A stretch of DNA of 64,000 nucleotides from Ornithodoros turicata (GCF_037126465.1 NW_026999351.1:620001-684000); one strand, 5' to 3'; positions 32,396 through 45,800 are shown, counted from the first letter of the stretch. Notes: a model not told the origin generated them from the letters alone. A program made the numbers and translations.

Positions 32396-33270
32396 GAGAT
32401 AAACGCGCGCGCAAAGAACGGAGAATGAAAGCGAAACTGAAAAGCCACCCGTCGCCGCTAGGAGCGCGCGCGCGCGCAGCAGAGAGCCGAAACCGAAAAC
32501 ACCCGCGGCCGGCGCAGAGGGAGCTAGCAGCGCGCGCGCGCGCATGCGCGGACGGGTGGAGCAGAGGGCGCGCGCGCATCCATAGCGGCCGCTGCGCGTC
32601 GCCTCTCTCAGTTTCTCTCGGACCGTCGCGGAAGACGGACGTGCGCTCCGCGCGCTCGCTCAGTTGCTGGCTGGATCTCGTAGAGAGCAGACGTATGTTC
32701 TCCGCGCTCGCTCAGTTTCTGCCTGGAAGTTGCCGCGGGGGAAAAGGTGAGTGAGTGATTTGACGCGCTCCTTTTCTCGTATGTTTGCCGTGTTTAGCGG
32801 TGACCGCGCTCGTGTTAAGCCTTTTCTCGCATGTTTAGACTTGTTTTGCGGTGTCCAAGCCTGTTGACGCATGTTTAGCGATGTGTGGTTCCCGCCTTGT
32901 GTTAGCTGCATAGTGTTGTGGTTAGGGCTAAGCGATCGCCCCCGTAAGCCTCTTTCCTCGTATGTTTGCCGTGTTTAGCGGTGACCGCGCTCGTGTTAAG
33001 CCTTTTCTCGCATGTTTAGCGATGTGTGGTTCCCGCCTTGTGTTAGCTGCGTAGTGTTGGGCCTAAGCGATCGTTCCCGTAAGCCTTTTTCCCCGATGTG
33101 TACTGTTTTCTGTTTTAGCAGTAGCGGTTAGACCTTTTCTCTCGCATGCCTAGACTTGCTTAGCAGTGCTGTCATTTTTACCCGCCGCTAGTATCTTGTT
33201 CTGTCTTTCTCGTCTAGAGCTATGATGGTGGCGCCATCTGGTGTGATGCCTTGCAACTAAGTGGCCACCT
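32374..33270. repeat. Right terminal inverted repeat of the Polinton
   Basis: Inverted partner of 20014-20912, ending GTGGCCACCT at 33270. It has the same internal duplication, alternating CG tracts and TATAAA. An 83-codon frame occurs in both copies with two amino-acid differences, but it is most likely chance. Confidence 0.93.
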
Positions 33271-33444
33271 GTCGTCGATCTCTGCAACTGCTGGGTGCAA
33301 ACTACCAACATGGCGGACGCTGGTCACTCGGGTGTTGCGGAGTGGCTTCTTCGCCGCGGCATCATTGATTTTCGAATAAATTGTTTCTCTCCACTCTATT
33401 TCTATCTTTTTATTTTATTTTCTGCCTATTTTTTTATTTTTTAT
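33271..33444. other. Right flank of the Polinton; short open frame
   Basis: An ATG in good context (ACCAACATGGCGG, 33309) opens a short frame starting MADAGHSGVAEWLLRRG that runs into T-rich sequence. It could be a host first exon, but there is no supporting splice donor or homology. Confidence 0.25.
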
Positions 33445-33614
33445 GACCACGATTATCCGGAAACGCACATCTTGGTCTGGACGCGAGATAGACATTCCCC
33501 AATTAGTGTGATGGCTCCCTGGAGGGTGCTGATTAATGTGGGGGGTCCCAATTAGCTCTAATTGCTAATTAATGGCGTCCAGGCCAGATGTGCGTTTCCG
33601 GATAAACGTGGTCA
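33445..33614. mobile_element. Short MITE with about 35-bp inverted ends
   Basis: The ends are TGACCACG.TTATCCGG followed by AAACGCACAT, and the exact inverse; arms of about 35-40 bp carry a few mismatches. About 90 bp of AT-rich interior has no coding capacity. Confidence 0.75.
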
Positions 33615-34789
33615 GTACTTACTACTCTTGCAACCTCTCACTTTATGCCGACATGGGTTGCTTCGCGGTGCTAGCATGGAATAAAAAAAAACATGGACAT
33701 GGGTTAAAATGTTGTGTATGTCGATACTGCACCTTTAGTAATAATGCTCTTGTTACACCATTTGCTACAGTTTTCAGGATATAAAAGGGTGTTTTTTTTA
33801 TAAGAATGCACCTGTTTTGAGCGAATAAAGGTGTAAAATGATTTCCTGTGTGCGAAGTGCGAGTTCAAGGTTGTAGCTCAGAACTACGCACATGTCGAGC
33901 ACAAAAAGTGGGCGAGCGCGTTCTTGCCGGAGGATCATGTGTTTTGTAGCGATCGACATGGTCGGAGTAAACGCTGACTGGTTGGCTAGGTATACCGCTT
34001 TCTGACCCACGTAAGCCGAAGCGTTGTCGCTGCTCTCGAAAAGTGCGTAGTTCGCGTTTCGTCTGATTTGCATACCAAGGTTTGGCGATTCATGTTGCGG
34101 ATTACGTGCCCGATTCCGTTTTTTCCTTTTTTTTTCTGAAGAGGATAGATGCCAAAAATTTTGCTGTCTCGCATTTTCATGAACTTCATGAGTTAATCTT
34201 AGTTAATTAGTCTACCAGTTGTGTCGTGCTCTCTTCCGCTTGACGTCCCACCAGGCCGCGTAATAAGGTCTCAAAAGCTGTATACTTGGAATGCTGCCCT
34301 GCTGTTAGGATTATCTCAACGGAGCATAAAAAATTGCGCGACGTAGTTTTTTTTTTTTTTACAGTTCAACGTTTGTTCACTTTGTACAGGTGTGGTGATC
34401 GCTACACGCAGTGCTGCCCTAGCGTCGAAATTATTGACAGCGTGCGCACGGAGGATATTAATAAAGCACAACATTGACACTCGAATAATATCCAGGGTAA
34501 GTAAAGTCATCAACTGCCTGGGAACGGAATACTATAGTAGTTAAAGGACATAGAGAAGCGTGTTCATAGAATACCATGATGGGGATAAGGCTCACGTAGA
34601 CACGGACCCAGTACTGTTCTACACTCAACTCGTTCACATTGAGACAACAGATAACTGTGATCCATCAGACCCAGGTTTCATTTGAAGCATAAAGTGGCAA
34701 CTAGCAAGACAAATACACATGTCTTGCGGGTGTTCAATACCTAGTGCAACTATTGATACAGGATGGCAATCAATAGAGCTGTACTGCTT
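33615..34789. other. No recognisable gene
   Basis: I see no supported gene. A T run lies at 34347-34360. Confidence 0.4.
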
Positions 34790-35370
34790 CCTAGAGTCGC
34801 CAAATATGCTTCGCTTCAGAGTATCGACACTGAAGTTCCAAGAGCGAGCATGCGCCATCTTGTGTCCGTGCCACGCTACCTACGCGCACGCGCACGATTC
34901 CAGCTCTTATGCGTGGGTGAAATGTTCCGTTCTCATGCAAGCAGCTCGTCAAGGTTGACGGCCTTGAGCTCACCTTGACATCGTCGGGACGCTCTGGTGG
35001 ACAATACATGAATTATCGCAGAACAATCATACACGATGAAAGATGAAAGTCACTGAAAAGGTTAGCCAGCTGTAGGGATCGAACCCACATCAATTCTGGA
35101 TTACCTGTCTTATTATTAAATTATTATTATTAATTATTAATTATTATTACCTGGATTATCTGTCCCTTCAATGTTGTTCCAGCCTCAGAACATCACTTTC
35201 TTTCTTAATCATACACGCTTCCCTAGCCCACAGCGGGCATTGTGTTGGCCGTCTTTGTTCCTCAACTGGGGATGACACTGGTGTGCTGCGGAAACAAGAT
35301 GGCGCTCCTGCTTTCCCTTGGAACTCATTGTCGATACTCTGAAGCGAAGCCTATTTAGCGACTCTCTTTC
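34790..35370. mobile_element. Candidate non-autonomous element with about 75-bp inverted ends
   Basis: Arms at about 34793-34863 and 35298-35366 share GAGTCGC.AAATA.GC, TTCGCTTCAGAGTATCGACA and GCGCCATCTT in inverted order. The interior holds a tRNA-like B box (35072-35100, GGGATCGAACCC read on +) and an ATT-rich tract (35112-35150). No clear target duplication. Confidence 0.6.
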
Positions 35371-36239
35371 CTAACCCCACCTTTCTATTCAGGGTGGCCA
35401 TACTGGTCTGGATTGGCAAACCCAGGTGTGGTATTTCCACAGGCGAAACCTGTGGAAAGCGCAGGTGTGTGAATCAAAAACTGGGTATTTTACCGGAATG
35501 GAACACGGGGTGCCGTGGTTCACCAATCATATGAATAATGTATATTTATCACTTTTGTGAAATGCAACCGGGATAAAACCAGGAAATCCAGGAAAATAAA
35601 TCCAGGAAAATTGACACAGGCCCTAACTCCCTGAAGCAGTATATTTACATACGTTGACCACAAGACGATCGACGAAATGAAAAACTAGTCCTACCAATGA
35701 CACAGCTTGATCAAAAGACGTAAACGTAAGGACGCAAACAAAGAGCAAAGGTACACAAAATCAACGCTATTATCAGGACAATATAGTGCATTATATGATA
35801 TACCAGTAGAACGCAATATACACACAGAAAAAAAAACATACACGAAGGAACACATAAGTCTACGTTATACCTAGAACGCAATTAACGCAAAATGAAGCGC
35901 TGCAAAGGCCCGCAAGCAACAAGAAATAAAAAAATGGACACAATACAAGCCCATAAAGGGCATCGACACCCACATAATTCAACACCAAACATATGTAAAG
36001 TACACATACGTATACAAGTAAAGGGAAAAAAGGACAAGAACACATGCACAAATCTAAAATCGACAATATCACTCCTCTTACTATAAACAACGTCGATTTT
36101 GACATAACTCCCTCGCTGCAAATCCAACCCAATTACCTTACCTTATCTTACCTCATTGCTGCCAAAGACGAAGGAGGCAATACAGCGTTAAGCGTAACAC
36201 TGGCCTTAAAACTTCAGACTGGGCCTGTTGGTAAGGCAT
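35371..36239. other. No recognisable gene
   Basis: A-rich sequence. Small open frames overlap on both strands without any recognisable domain. Confidence 0.4.
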
Positions 36240-36336
36240 GGCAGAATAAAAGCGCTAAAAACACGAGGACAACGGACACACAGTTAGCCTAACTGTGTGT
36301 CCGTTGTCCTCGTGTTTTTAGCGCTTTTATTCTGCC
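36240..36336. repeat. Perfect hairpin: 48-bp inverted arms around one base
   Basis: The left arm 36240-36287 and right arm 36289-36336 are exact reverse complements, with one C at 36288 between them. The arm begins GGCAGAATAAAAGCGC. It is either a foldback MITE or a cloning/assembly artefact. Confidence 0.92.
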
Positions 36337-37869
36337 GTAACAGTGGCAATAACGATAAAATTGCGTAGCGTACAAAGTCGGAGAAGTTGGACGGAGTGTG
36401 CTCCTTGTTTAATATGAACGATAAAACTTTTCATTATGTGTTTTAATTGCTGCTGTATGTGACGTAGACAATATGTTGTTGCATACTGTAAACGTATTTT
36501 TATTCGCGATGCATTAATTTCCGCCAATTTCGCGACCGCAAAAAAAAAAAATCGGGGTAAAAATTGAGCTCATGAATAAAGAGGCATAGTCCACGCGTTG
36601 CCGTGATTCATTCACCAGATACATTCAGTCATTTAAGTTCTGACATAAGTTCAAGGCGTCACGTGTCACTTGACCACTATTGTATGGGTTTGAAATAGCG
36701 GAGCAATGAAATCGTCGTGGGTTCGTCCGGACGTGGTGCAAATAGCAGTCATTGTGACTGGCGTACGTATGTATCAGGTGACAAAGATTTCCCTCTGAAC
36801 GAGATGCTCTGCTACAACTGACCTTTGTTTGGCTTGAGGCTCACCGAGTGTACACAGAACTTTCCTCTAGTCGTTTATTGTTACCTGGTGACCTCATCGA
36901 TCTTTCTGGTCCACCATTCTCACCGCTCAGAAAGACGATGCTGGGGTTACAGACATGTCATGGAGCAAGCAGTTTTGAGATCGACAGGAAAAACCTCGAG
37001 AACAGCGCTGGTTCGATCAAGTTGGTTTGGATCTGCAAAAATCTGGAGAACACGTGGCGGTCGAACGTCTAACACACCTTGACGTTAACCCCGCGAAATG
37101 AAACTGCCATTGCATCCCCAAATTAAATATACGTGAATAACTTCGCAAGCGGCTGTACGAGCGGTTCGCGAAAATTAATAAATCGCCAATAAAATATATT
37201 TTTAGAAGTAGTTGCCACATATTGACAATGGTGACATCTTTTAAAGAAACTGTTTGTGGTATGGTGAAATAGAATATCTTCTGTATACGAAGAACCCTCA
37301 TTTTTTAATTCACGCTTCTCTTTATTGACAATTAATATTGACGACGACACTGTCGTTTTGTTTCTTGAGTTATGTTGGTTCCACCGTTAATGATAGTCGG
37401 AAAGCTCTACACTTTCATTATTATATCACCAAACGAGATGTGTCGTAGCATCAAACACGTTCTCATAGTGAAGTCGCTGGAAATGGTTAAGCAAGTGTGA
37501 ATATTATGTTTCGCATGGAAGATCTTCCAGATTGCCGGTGTATTTTATATTCTCTGGAGAAAGTAGCTCACAGTAGCTAAGCGAGTTTTCGTTCCAGAAG
37601 TGCACGAGTACAGGAAAAGTAATTAATAAGAATATGAGGAATTCCAGTGAAAGGATGGCTAAGTAGCGAGCAAGTTGGCGATAAGTATTCAACATAGCAG
37701 AGGCAACCTTAGACGAGTGACAAGAAAGGCCACACAAGCACAAACACGTCTCAAACACAACGACATAGTTTATTGCAACAGCTGGTCACTTTCTATTTGT
37801 CACCCCATTTCTTTTTTCTGTCTCTGAGTGTTTTAAAGTGCCCCTACTGACTAAATTTCGTGTCTTCAG
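36337..37869. other. No recognisable gene
   Basis: I see no supported gene. The region is AT-rich, with an A run at 36540-36551. Confidence 0.4.
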
Positions 37870-37881
37870 AATCATACCAAA

Positions 37882-38163
37882 CCAACTCCCGTGTCATAGT
37901 GGTTAGGGTGATCACTTTCGACGCCGAGACTGGGAGGTGACACGGGTTCGAATCCTGTCACCGGTTGTGCCGTCTGAGGTTTTCCCGGGGTTTTCCGAAA
38001 ACGTCCCAGACGAATGTCGGCACAGTTCCCCCTGAAGTCTGCCCAGGACGCATACTAACCCCCCTGTCCCCTACTCCTTCCTGCTGTCCTCTCTCCATCT
38101 GTCCACACCTGTACGCCGCTCATAGCCACAGTTGCTTCGCGCCGCTAACGCGGGATTAAAAAT
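37882..38163 (+). mobile_element. Full-length tRNA-derived SINE with 12-bp target duplication
   Basis: The head contains an A-box-like TAGTGGTTAGG and a B box GGTTCGAATCC (37945-37955), the internal RNA polymerase III promoter. A body of about 200 bp ends in CGCGGGATTAAAAAT. The direct repeat AATCATACCAAA flanks it at 37870-37881 and 38164-38175, a clear target-site duplication. Two further copies lie at 13487-13662 and 47755-48020. It is of the same general type as the tick SINE Ruka, but I cannot confirm identity. Confidence 0.9.
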
Positions 38164-38175
38164 AATCATACCAAA

Positions 38176-39534
38176 GTTATGTTACTGAAATCGTCTAGTC
38201 TCACTTTACATTCCTGAAAACTATTTTGCCTCTACTTAACGCGAAAGCTAGAGTAAATTAATTTTTATTTCTGTGAACTGTGACGTCATGTTATGCTCCG
38301 AGGGAGCGCCGGGCTCTCATCTGGCAACGTTGTTGCCCTTCGCGTCTTCCTATGGGGCTCACTTTTTGCACTCCGTTAGCGGAGCCCCACGTGACATTCC
38401 CAATCGACCACTCTGACCTTGGAGAAAACACAAGCAGATCTAAGCCGTCTCTCCCATTTCCTCCTTTTTCGATCAGCGTCACGTGACTTATTCACCACGC
38501 GACCCTCCCGGACGCCGGCGTCCGTGCTGGGAGACGAGTACCCTCTCCAAAACATGACATCATTGCAATTTGTGGGCTTACGATTACGTCACTCGCTCCT
38601 TGCGTCATCGAAACTCGTGGAGGCTCAGCAGATCTCCAAAATTGGCGGAAATGCACAGCGTTCGTAAACAGGATTGAAATATCGTGTATAGAATCCTAGA
38701 GGCACCTTGTTTTGATGGACTAAATAAAATAAGCGCTGTTTTCAGAGTCCGGAGTGGCACTATGACGTCGAGGTAATAAAGTACTTAGGCGTGTTTGAGA
38801 CGTTCTCCGCGTGTCCCTTTCTGTCCCTCCTCTCGGGGTCTCACTTTCATGCGCAATTACGTGATGATAGGGATAGTACTGTCTGCGTCCCCAAGCTTCC
38901 ACATGGCGGCTCGCCACACGGGGGTTATCCGGCTTCCGGGGTCGACTTCATTGGGGATAGTACGGTAATTTCTCCATCCGAACATTGCTTCACAAACAAG
39001 TACGTGGTGTTATTTAGGGATAGCCTATATAACAATTGTACCTCACAGTCTACGTCTAGTTGAGCAGCTTGTAAACTGGGCCCAACAGGCTGTACATGTG
39101 ACGCAGGTAATACCTTTAAATATGCTAGCAAAATTGCGGTGAAATGGCTCCAGGCCACAACTAGTAGGAAATAGCTCCTAACTAAACTTACTAAATAATA
39201 ACTCTTAAAGCAGCAGTGATGTATATTCCCGACTGATTAGCTGCTGCTGATGACTACGTAGCCGAATTATCTTGTTTTAGTATGGTGAGCTCACCATAGT
39301 GCACATGTCATTGCGTCAGACCCAGTGTTCTCCGCAGGCATCCGTAGTTTTGTCACCGTATACTCGGCGAGCGATGTGCAGTTGCTAACTTTATCGAAAC
39401 AGTGTTGTCTGTAGTTTTCATTTTTTTAAATCTATGTGTGTAATGGGGACGAAAATTGGGCCGGGAAAAGCATGATGGCTCAGCCTAATGTAGAAGTACA
39501 TTTTCGGAGATTGTACCGCCACTTCTTTATGGTA
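38176..39534. other. No recognisable gene
   Basis: I see no supported gene; open frames up to 90 codons carry no domain I know. Confidence 0.4.
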
Positions 39535-39542
39535 CCCTTAAC

Positions 39543-40626
39543 CAGGGTTGGGAAGTAATACTCATATGTTGTATTATAAAACAGACACACAATGGTTGCC
39601 AGAATTCAGTATTCTACTAGAAATACATAATACTAATACTACTGTATATTACAGCAGTAATACTTGTAATACATTACCCTAGATACTCAACTGTTAATCG
39701 CTGATTATCACGAAACAAAAGGCAGTAATACATATGCACAATTTGCGGCCCACTTGAGGCGCTCATTATCTTCTTGAATCATAGTTTATTGGATGCATTT
39801 ACATTTTAACAGCGGGATTTTCTCGAGGGGACAGTCCTGTAATGCACGACTGTTTGCTTTACACTTTCTTGATACTCCGGATGAGCAGAAGGGTGCATCC
39901 AGGGTGGGATATTACCATAGGCTTAGCTAAAATAGCCTGAATATTAAGCTTGTGGGAATGATGCTCATGCAGTGAATCATAGCTGGTGCATAATAATACA
40001 TCAACGACGGAAAACGGCCGAAATTTACGATGCCGTGTTTGTACTATTCACCAGCTAAGTAAAAGGATGATGACTTATTGTTTCTGCCCTTCAGACTTTG
40101 TTTCAAATTTCATATGGAGTGTCTAGACCCGCTGATGAAATTCGAGCCCAATTGACACTTTGCTCTCAGTCTCCCGTTCAAACTCGTGCGACTACCCACA
40201 CGACTGAAAGGATACACACCAGAGGCACACTGAGTGCACCACACGCACTGCTGTAGATGACAAAAGCCTCGTAAATAGGATGACTAATCCTTAGGGACGC
40301 TGACCTAGAAGGAATGCATGAGGGCCCCCAGTAACCTCTGGGCCTGAGGTCATTCTCTTTGGGGGAATTTGGGGTCAGCCCATAGCTGGTGATTGTTTCT
40401 GACCAAAGGTTTCTGGAACGGCAGAACATCAGAGATAAATTGCTCTGGTGACACCCGGTAGGCGAGACTTCTCAGGGGGTATTACACCTTTTAGAGTATT
40501 ATAATACATGTAATACGCCAATTTGGGCATTATAATATAGATAAAAACATATTAATAAAATGAGTATTATTAGTATATTAGAAGCACTCCAAAGTTTCAC
40601 AGGAATAGTATTACCACCCAGCCCTG
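39543..40626. mobile_element. hAT-type non-autonomous transposon with 8-bp target duplication
   Basis: The ends read CAGGGTTGGGAAGTAATAC and, inverted, CAGGGCTGGGTGGTAATAC, hAT-style termini. The direct repeat CCCTTAAC flanks exactly at 39535-39542 and 40627-40634. The 1.08-kb interior has no transposase frame. The subterminal regions are rich in AGTAT/TAATAC words. Confidence 0.92.
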
Positions 40627-40634
40627 CCCTTAAC

Positions 40635-42649
40635 CCAATCCTTTGCAGCTTCTCAACATGAAACAACATTGTTTGGATGTGAGCAGATCTGGCTATGAAA
40701 TCAACATAGGTTTAATCCTACTCTCCTCGCAGATAATACCTGCATTCTGCGGCACTGTGCAGCTGTGCTACTCCTTCTACGACAACATGAAGAAGGTGGA
40801 TTTTCATGTCTACCTATTTAGACGGTTTGGAAATTATTCAGTCCACATTCTCTTTTTAATATCATTTCCTCAATTTTGGTGATTTGTCATCAAGTGTCTC
40901 GCGCCGGGTAATTCGGGTCATTGTCAACGAAAGCTTTCGTGCAGCCTGTATATTGCAATGTGAATGCGGGCGCGCTCGTCTGCATTACCAGCGCCCACAT
41001 ATTTTAAAAGCGTGAGTAGCCATAAAGTTAAAGCAGAAAGTGTTATCTCAGTCTGAATGTCTTGTTGTAACGCGTACTACGCTTTTAACCGCAGCGAGAC
41101 GGGAAATAATCTGCTCCATCTTTGAGCGTCCTGCCAAACACCTATAGATGCAACTGCCACTGTCTTATACGTACATTTTATACGTACACTGTCACATGGT
41201 CATCTAAATGCACCAACTGACGAAGTGGCCCTCAAGTTGGCCCTCAGTTGGCCCTCAAGTTTCGCAGCAAAGAGCGCAAGAGATGCGTCGAAAACCGGGT
41301 CGAGTGCCGAAACGCATGTGGGTGTGAACGTAGCGCTGCCATAGCTCATAGCAAGTGTAAAACATGGTTATGTATATCGACGAGCACCTACATTCCAAGT
41401 TTTACAGCATAGGGTGCAACAGACACGTCAAAAACCGGTCTCCACCAATGCCGCAAAGCATGCGGCTATATGACGCAAAGCATTCATCACAACTGTAAAA
41501 ATTAGTTATCAATCACGACGTGCACATGCATTTTAGTAAGTTTCATAGCAGAGGGTGTCTGTTCCGCGAATGCGAGCTTCCATTTCAAATGCTGCAGCAA
41601 TTGGCTTAATTGACGCGCGCAAAATAACACTGTGCTGCGAATACAAACACTCATCAAGCTGCGACTGTTTTATGCTGCGAAGTCGAGCAGACATCTCCAG
41701 CAGCAATCCGACCGCCGGCTACGCCAGATATTTGTGTTAGAATCAATAGGAATGACTGGGGTTCTCCCTCTTCTCTCGTTAGACCTTGACGCTCAAATTT
41801 GTTCAAGCGTGTGTATCTCGCGAACATTGGCACTTGGCAAAATCATTCCTTGGTCCTCTGGTAAAATGCGTATATGACGGAATGAACCACATTAATTGAG
41901 GTGTCCCAATTCATTTAAGTTGAATCACGGTGCCTTGTTATGGGAAGGGGCCGTAGAAGGGGCCGTGCTTAAATAGAGTCGCTCAATGAACCTGTATCTT
42001 TGCAGCTGTCTTTTAATGTAGAGTTCTTCTGCAGAGATCCGGAGTTCCATGTTACACCCCTATCACATGGCACTGAATGACATTCGTTTCGTGTCACACG
42101 GTGAAATTAAATGGCAATGCATGCGAATCATATCCGCCCAGCGAATGAGTTAGGGGAACACAATCGCTTTTCCCTTTCGCACCGACAGCGTGCCCTCGCA
42201 GTAGTAAGCTGGCAAAAACAACAACGATAAGAAGACATGAAAGACGAACCAAAAGTTGTACTCCATCATTTTATCACTAATTTGGTAACTTTTGATAGGA
42301 AGGAGACATGGCTAAACACTGTCTTTCGGAAAAATACCCTCGTTCCCAGTCGCCACGTTGCCAAGTGGGATGCAGATCACTGATCTCTATGCATGAAGGC
42401 TGGATCGCTCATGGGGGAGAGGCTCGTGGTGGAGAGGCACGCATTCGTGCAGCTATACTTAAGAGGTTTTGCAGCTACGGCTACCTAAAATTTTGTTGCA
42501 TATTAAAACCTCGGGATAGTTCCGAACCGGTTTACAGCCACTGAACCGGTATATGTGAACCGATGTATGTGAACGAAGCTGAACCGGAACCCCAAACAAA
42601 CCGAATAACGTTTCGGTTCTATGCTCTACTCAAATACATTCTGAATACC
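40635..42649. other. No recognisable gene
   Basis: I see no supported gene. Near 41275-41560 a phrase recurs loosely (GCAAGAGATGCGTCGAAAACCGG, AACAGACACGTCAAAAACCGG, each followed by GCATGTGG or GCATGCGG), an old tandem repeat of roughly 130 bp. Confidence 0.4.
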
Positions 42650-42893
42650 AACTCTCGCACAGGGACTAAGGCGGTATCCATAGCGGTATGTGACGACGAC
42701 GACGCTTGAGTTTCGAAACGTAAAATTGCCTTGTTGATCGTATTGATACGAGGGGTGTTCAATCTGGAATGTGCCAGAGTAGGTACTGTCGTCGTGGAAG
42801 TACATTCAAAAACTTAAACGGTGGTTTTTGAAACAGCTTCTTTGTCAAGCAACTTGAGAGTCGACATAGGCTGATTGTATATAGAGCGTAATG
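42650..42893 (+). repeat. Interspersed repeat family, copy 1
   Basis: Same order of words as 50022-50272: GCACAGGGACTAAGGC, GACGACGA.GCTTGAGTTTCG, ATGTGCCAG, TCGTCGTGGAAGT, TTTTGAAACAGCTTCT, GAGTCGACATAGGCTGA and TATATAGAGCG. Identity is about 80% by eye. No coding signal or terminal structure is seen. Confidence 0.75.
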
Positions 42894-45800
42894 GCGAAAC
42901 CACTGGAAAATAGGGCAGCTGATGCCCTAAAAAATACACTCTCTGACAAAATACTGAGACGCATCGTAACCATGTCAGTGGACTGGATGAAGATGTAAAG
43001 AGCACGCACAAAATTCAATGAAATGATGCAGACAATAAGTTTCCTGTAAATGACAGCTTCTAAGAATGAACACTATGGATAGAAGCTTGCCGTTGTCAAC
43101 TCCACCTGTTGTCGTATTCAACGGAAGCACGGCATATCGGGAGCAGTCTTTGCAGAGAGTTAGCATATTCTAGTTACGTTTCGTTTTTCTGAAACGCAGC
43201 TATTAAAAAAAAACTTATATACGTACGACTATGTATTGTGAACGTGTCAAATGCATTGTTTTATTCTGGTTGTCGATATCGGGAGAAAAAGAGACTTCCG
43301 AAATGCCGCGTTCAGCTTGAACGTACCGGGTGTCTCTCGTATAACTCTCGGCTTGTTCGTACACAGGTGGCGCTACTAACGCGCTAGTATATTCCTACCA
43401 AAATTTATGTCCAAAACCTACATGGCCGATTTGTAATATAGTGCCTCCAATGCCAAAAACAACAGTCTAATTCAGTTACAGGCTTGGTGATCAGCCAAGG
43501 AAATTTGAGCGAAGATCCTCAGACTGCAGTGGACTTGAAACGGAACTTTTGGAGTCGTCGTTTTCCGCAGTTGTTAATACGTTCCTGATTAATTGACTAA
43601 GGAATGGAATTGACTCACCTGCAATGCGACCCATCGATAAGAAGTTCGCTGAAATTGGTGCAGCTTCGTGTTCTTCTTAAGCTGGACAAAAGTATCTCAA
43701 GATAGGTATGTTGTAGCGGTCCCTGTACTCTATAACATTACGTCTAATGATAATAATTCGATTATTTAGGTCGCGAGACGACTGTGTCAACATACGTCTG
43801 CCAGCAAGCGTTTTCCCTGCTCACAACTACAACAAATGAACATCACAACGTCGCAATTTGCAATCTCTTTCGCACGCCGTATGCACACAGGAAATAAAGA
43901 GGATTTTTGATCATGTAACTGAGCAGCGCTAAGGAACCCAACGATATACGTTTGATATAATTTTACGTTCTGTGCTGTGTGTCATCTAAATAAGAAACAG
44001 GATACACCAAAGACGTGACAGCGGCCTCCGTAGTTCCTTCATGACTCAATGCACCCCGCAGACAAGAATGAGTTTTGCAGCCTTCGCGTAGGGTTTGTAT
44101 GCGGAGGTATACAGCGGCATTATGGGCCCTTCTATGAAGCGTACGCATAAAAGAGTCCCTGCTTCGGACCACAATAGACATGACGAACCGGAGAAAACGG
44201 TCGTGGAAATTGTCCATGAAAGAATGGTCCTGGAACAAATGATCCCAGTTGGCATGTAAGGAAATAAATGGTCCAGTGCTCTCGGAAGCACATCTAGGCT
44301 GCATATGTGCACACATATGAAAACACAAGGGACATGCACACACAAAAGGAAAATCGTGTGTTCCATCTTAAGGTACCCGTATGGTTTAGCGAGCCTCGTT
44401 TTCGAGCAGATGTCCACAGTTTAGCGAAAAAGGGCCCGTGTTAGTTTCAAGTTTCGGATATCGGATACGGGAGGAATGGAGGGCGAACAGCCGGTATAAA
44501 TCAGCAATGTATGCCATTTCTCGGGTCGACCACGCGTCATTATTTCCATCATCTGCATCAATGGGATAACCCCGGGCAGAAAGCTGCCAATCTGCAGCTT
44601 GGAGACATCCGGGGACCATAATGTCCATTGCGGGGGCGAACAGTCGTTAGATACACAATATAGAAACGGTAGTTATATACGTACTAACAAATGAAAATAT
44701 ACTAACAATCTTTGTAAAATGAAAATATCGGGAACAGCACGCAGAAAATAATTTAATAACACAAACTGCGAATGTAATTACATTCCGTATTTACCGTATA
44801 CCGCGCTCTCAGTGTCACCCATAATTTCCAGGTTTTCAAAACGACTCTTTCATTTGTTTAATGTGACTGGTAGCTGACAGGGAAACATACGTGTTCCGAA
44901 TGACGTTCGAGAATGAGGTATCATCCAAACTTCTGTAGCTTGTTTAGCTAGATATTTACCGATGCATTGATGTCCACAAAAAAAAAATTACACAGTCTCT
45001 AGTTACAGGTTATTACATTACAAAAACGGAGGAAGCAGTTTTGGATATTATTAGATCCGCGTACGGTCGACGAAGGCACACCGAGGTAACAAAGGTTTTC
45101 TCGTCGAAAAGGAAGATTAGGCCCACATTTGCCACACTGCACAACCTATAGGCAGACTTAGGGGGAGGTCAGAGTGTATTTTCTGTAGGTATGTTAACAT
45201 AGTAGGTATGTTATCTATAGATGACATACGTATTATTGCAATGGCATATCTTCTGGCAATATTCTTCAAGGATTCCTTAAAATGAACAATAACTTTGCTG
45301 TCATCTTCATAATTGCAACATGAACTACATTTTGAACCAAGCGCCGACGCTGCTTCCCTGAACACGTTTTGCCAAAAGTATCTATCGTGACATCTGTTGC
45401 CCCTGCAGGAGCAATAGTCAATTTTCTGGCAATGTATTTGCGAACACAGGTCCTTTGGTTAACTGAACCGCTCAAAAGATTCGTTCTTTCGTTAATCTTT
45501 CCGTGACGTCATAGCATCATGTGACCGATCCCAACGGCGATGTCAGCGGCCAACTTGCTGAAGTCGCGTGAAATTTCTTCGGTGCGCCATGCCAGCGGCT
45601 TTCGGAATACGGCGTCTGATACCCGATTGTGCGTGTCTTCTGAAATTTTATTGTAACGGCAGGTACATCTACATCTTTTAGTCTGTTATTAGCGTCGGAG
45701 CGGAAATAATGAGCTATGCAGAAATAACGGGAGCTACTTATGTCCAGGGTTGTAGACAATATCTGACTAAGAGTTGTCAGTTTGTGGTTCCGAGCCTCAG

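Larger units (their letters stand above)
20014..33270. mobile_element. Maverick/Polinton (adintovirus-like) element
   Basis: About 13.25 kb, bounded by near-identical inverted repeats of about 0.9 kb. It carries the diagnostic set: protein-primed family B DNA polymerase, retrovirus-type integrase, A32-like packaging ATPase, adenain-like protease, double-jelly-roll major capsid and penton-type minor capsid proteins. Polintons replicate with their own polymerase and integrate with their integrase, and may form virions. Here the polymerase, integrase, ATPase and major capsid frames are interrupted, so the copy is probably not autonomous unless some breaks are assembly errors. I could not find the expected 6-bp target duplication: the left boundary is buried in a palindrome, and the right flank is GTCGTC. 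Confidence 0.95.

Noticed and set aside
35068..35105. Possible tRNA gene (GGGATCGAACCC)
   Set aside because: Only the B-box region is present; no acceptor or anticodon arms fold. Noted as part of a repeat element.
37893..37965. Possible tRNA gene with good A and B boxes
   Set aside because: It is the head of a SINE with its own body, tail and target duplication.
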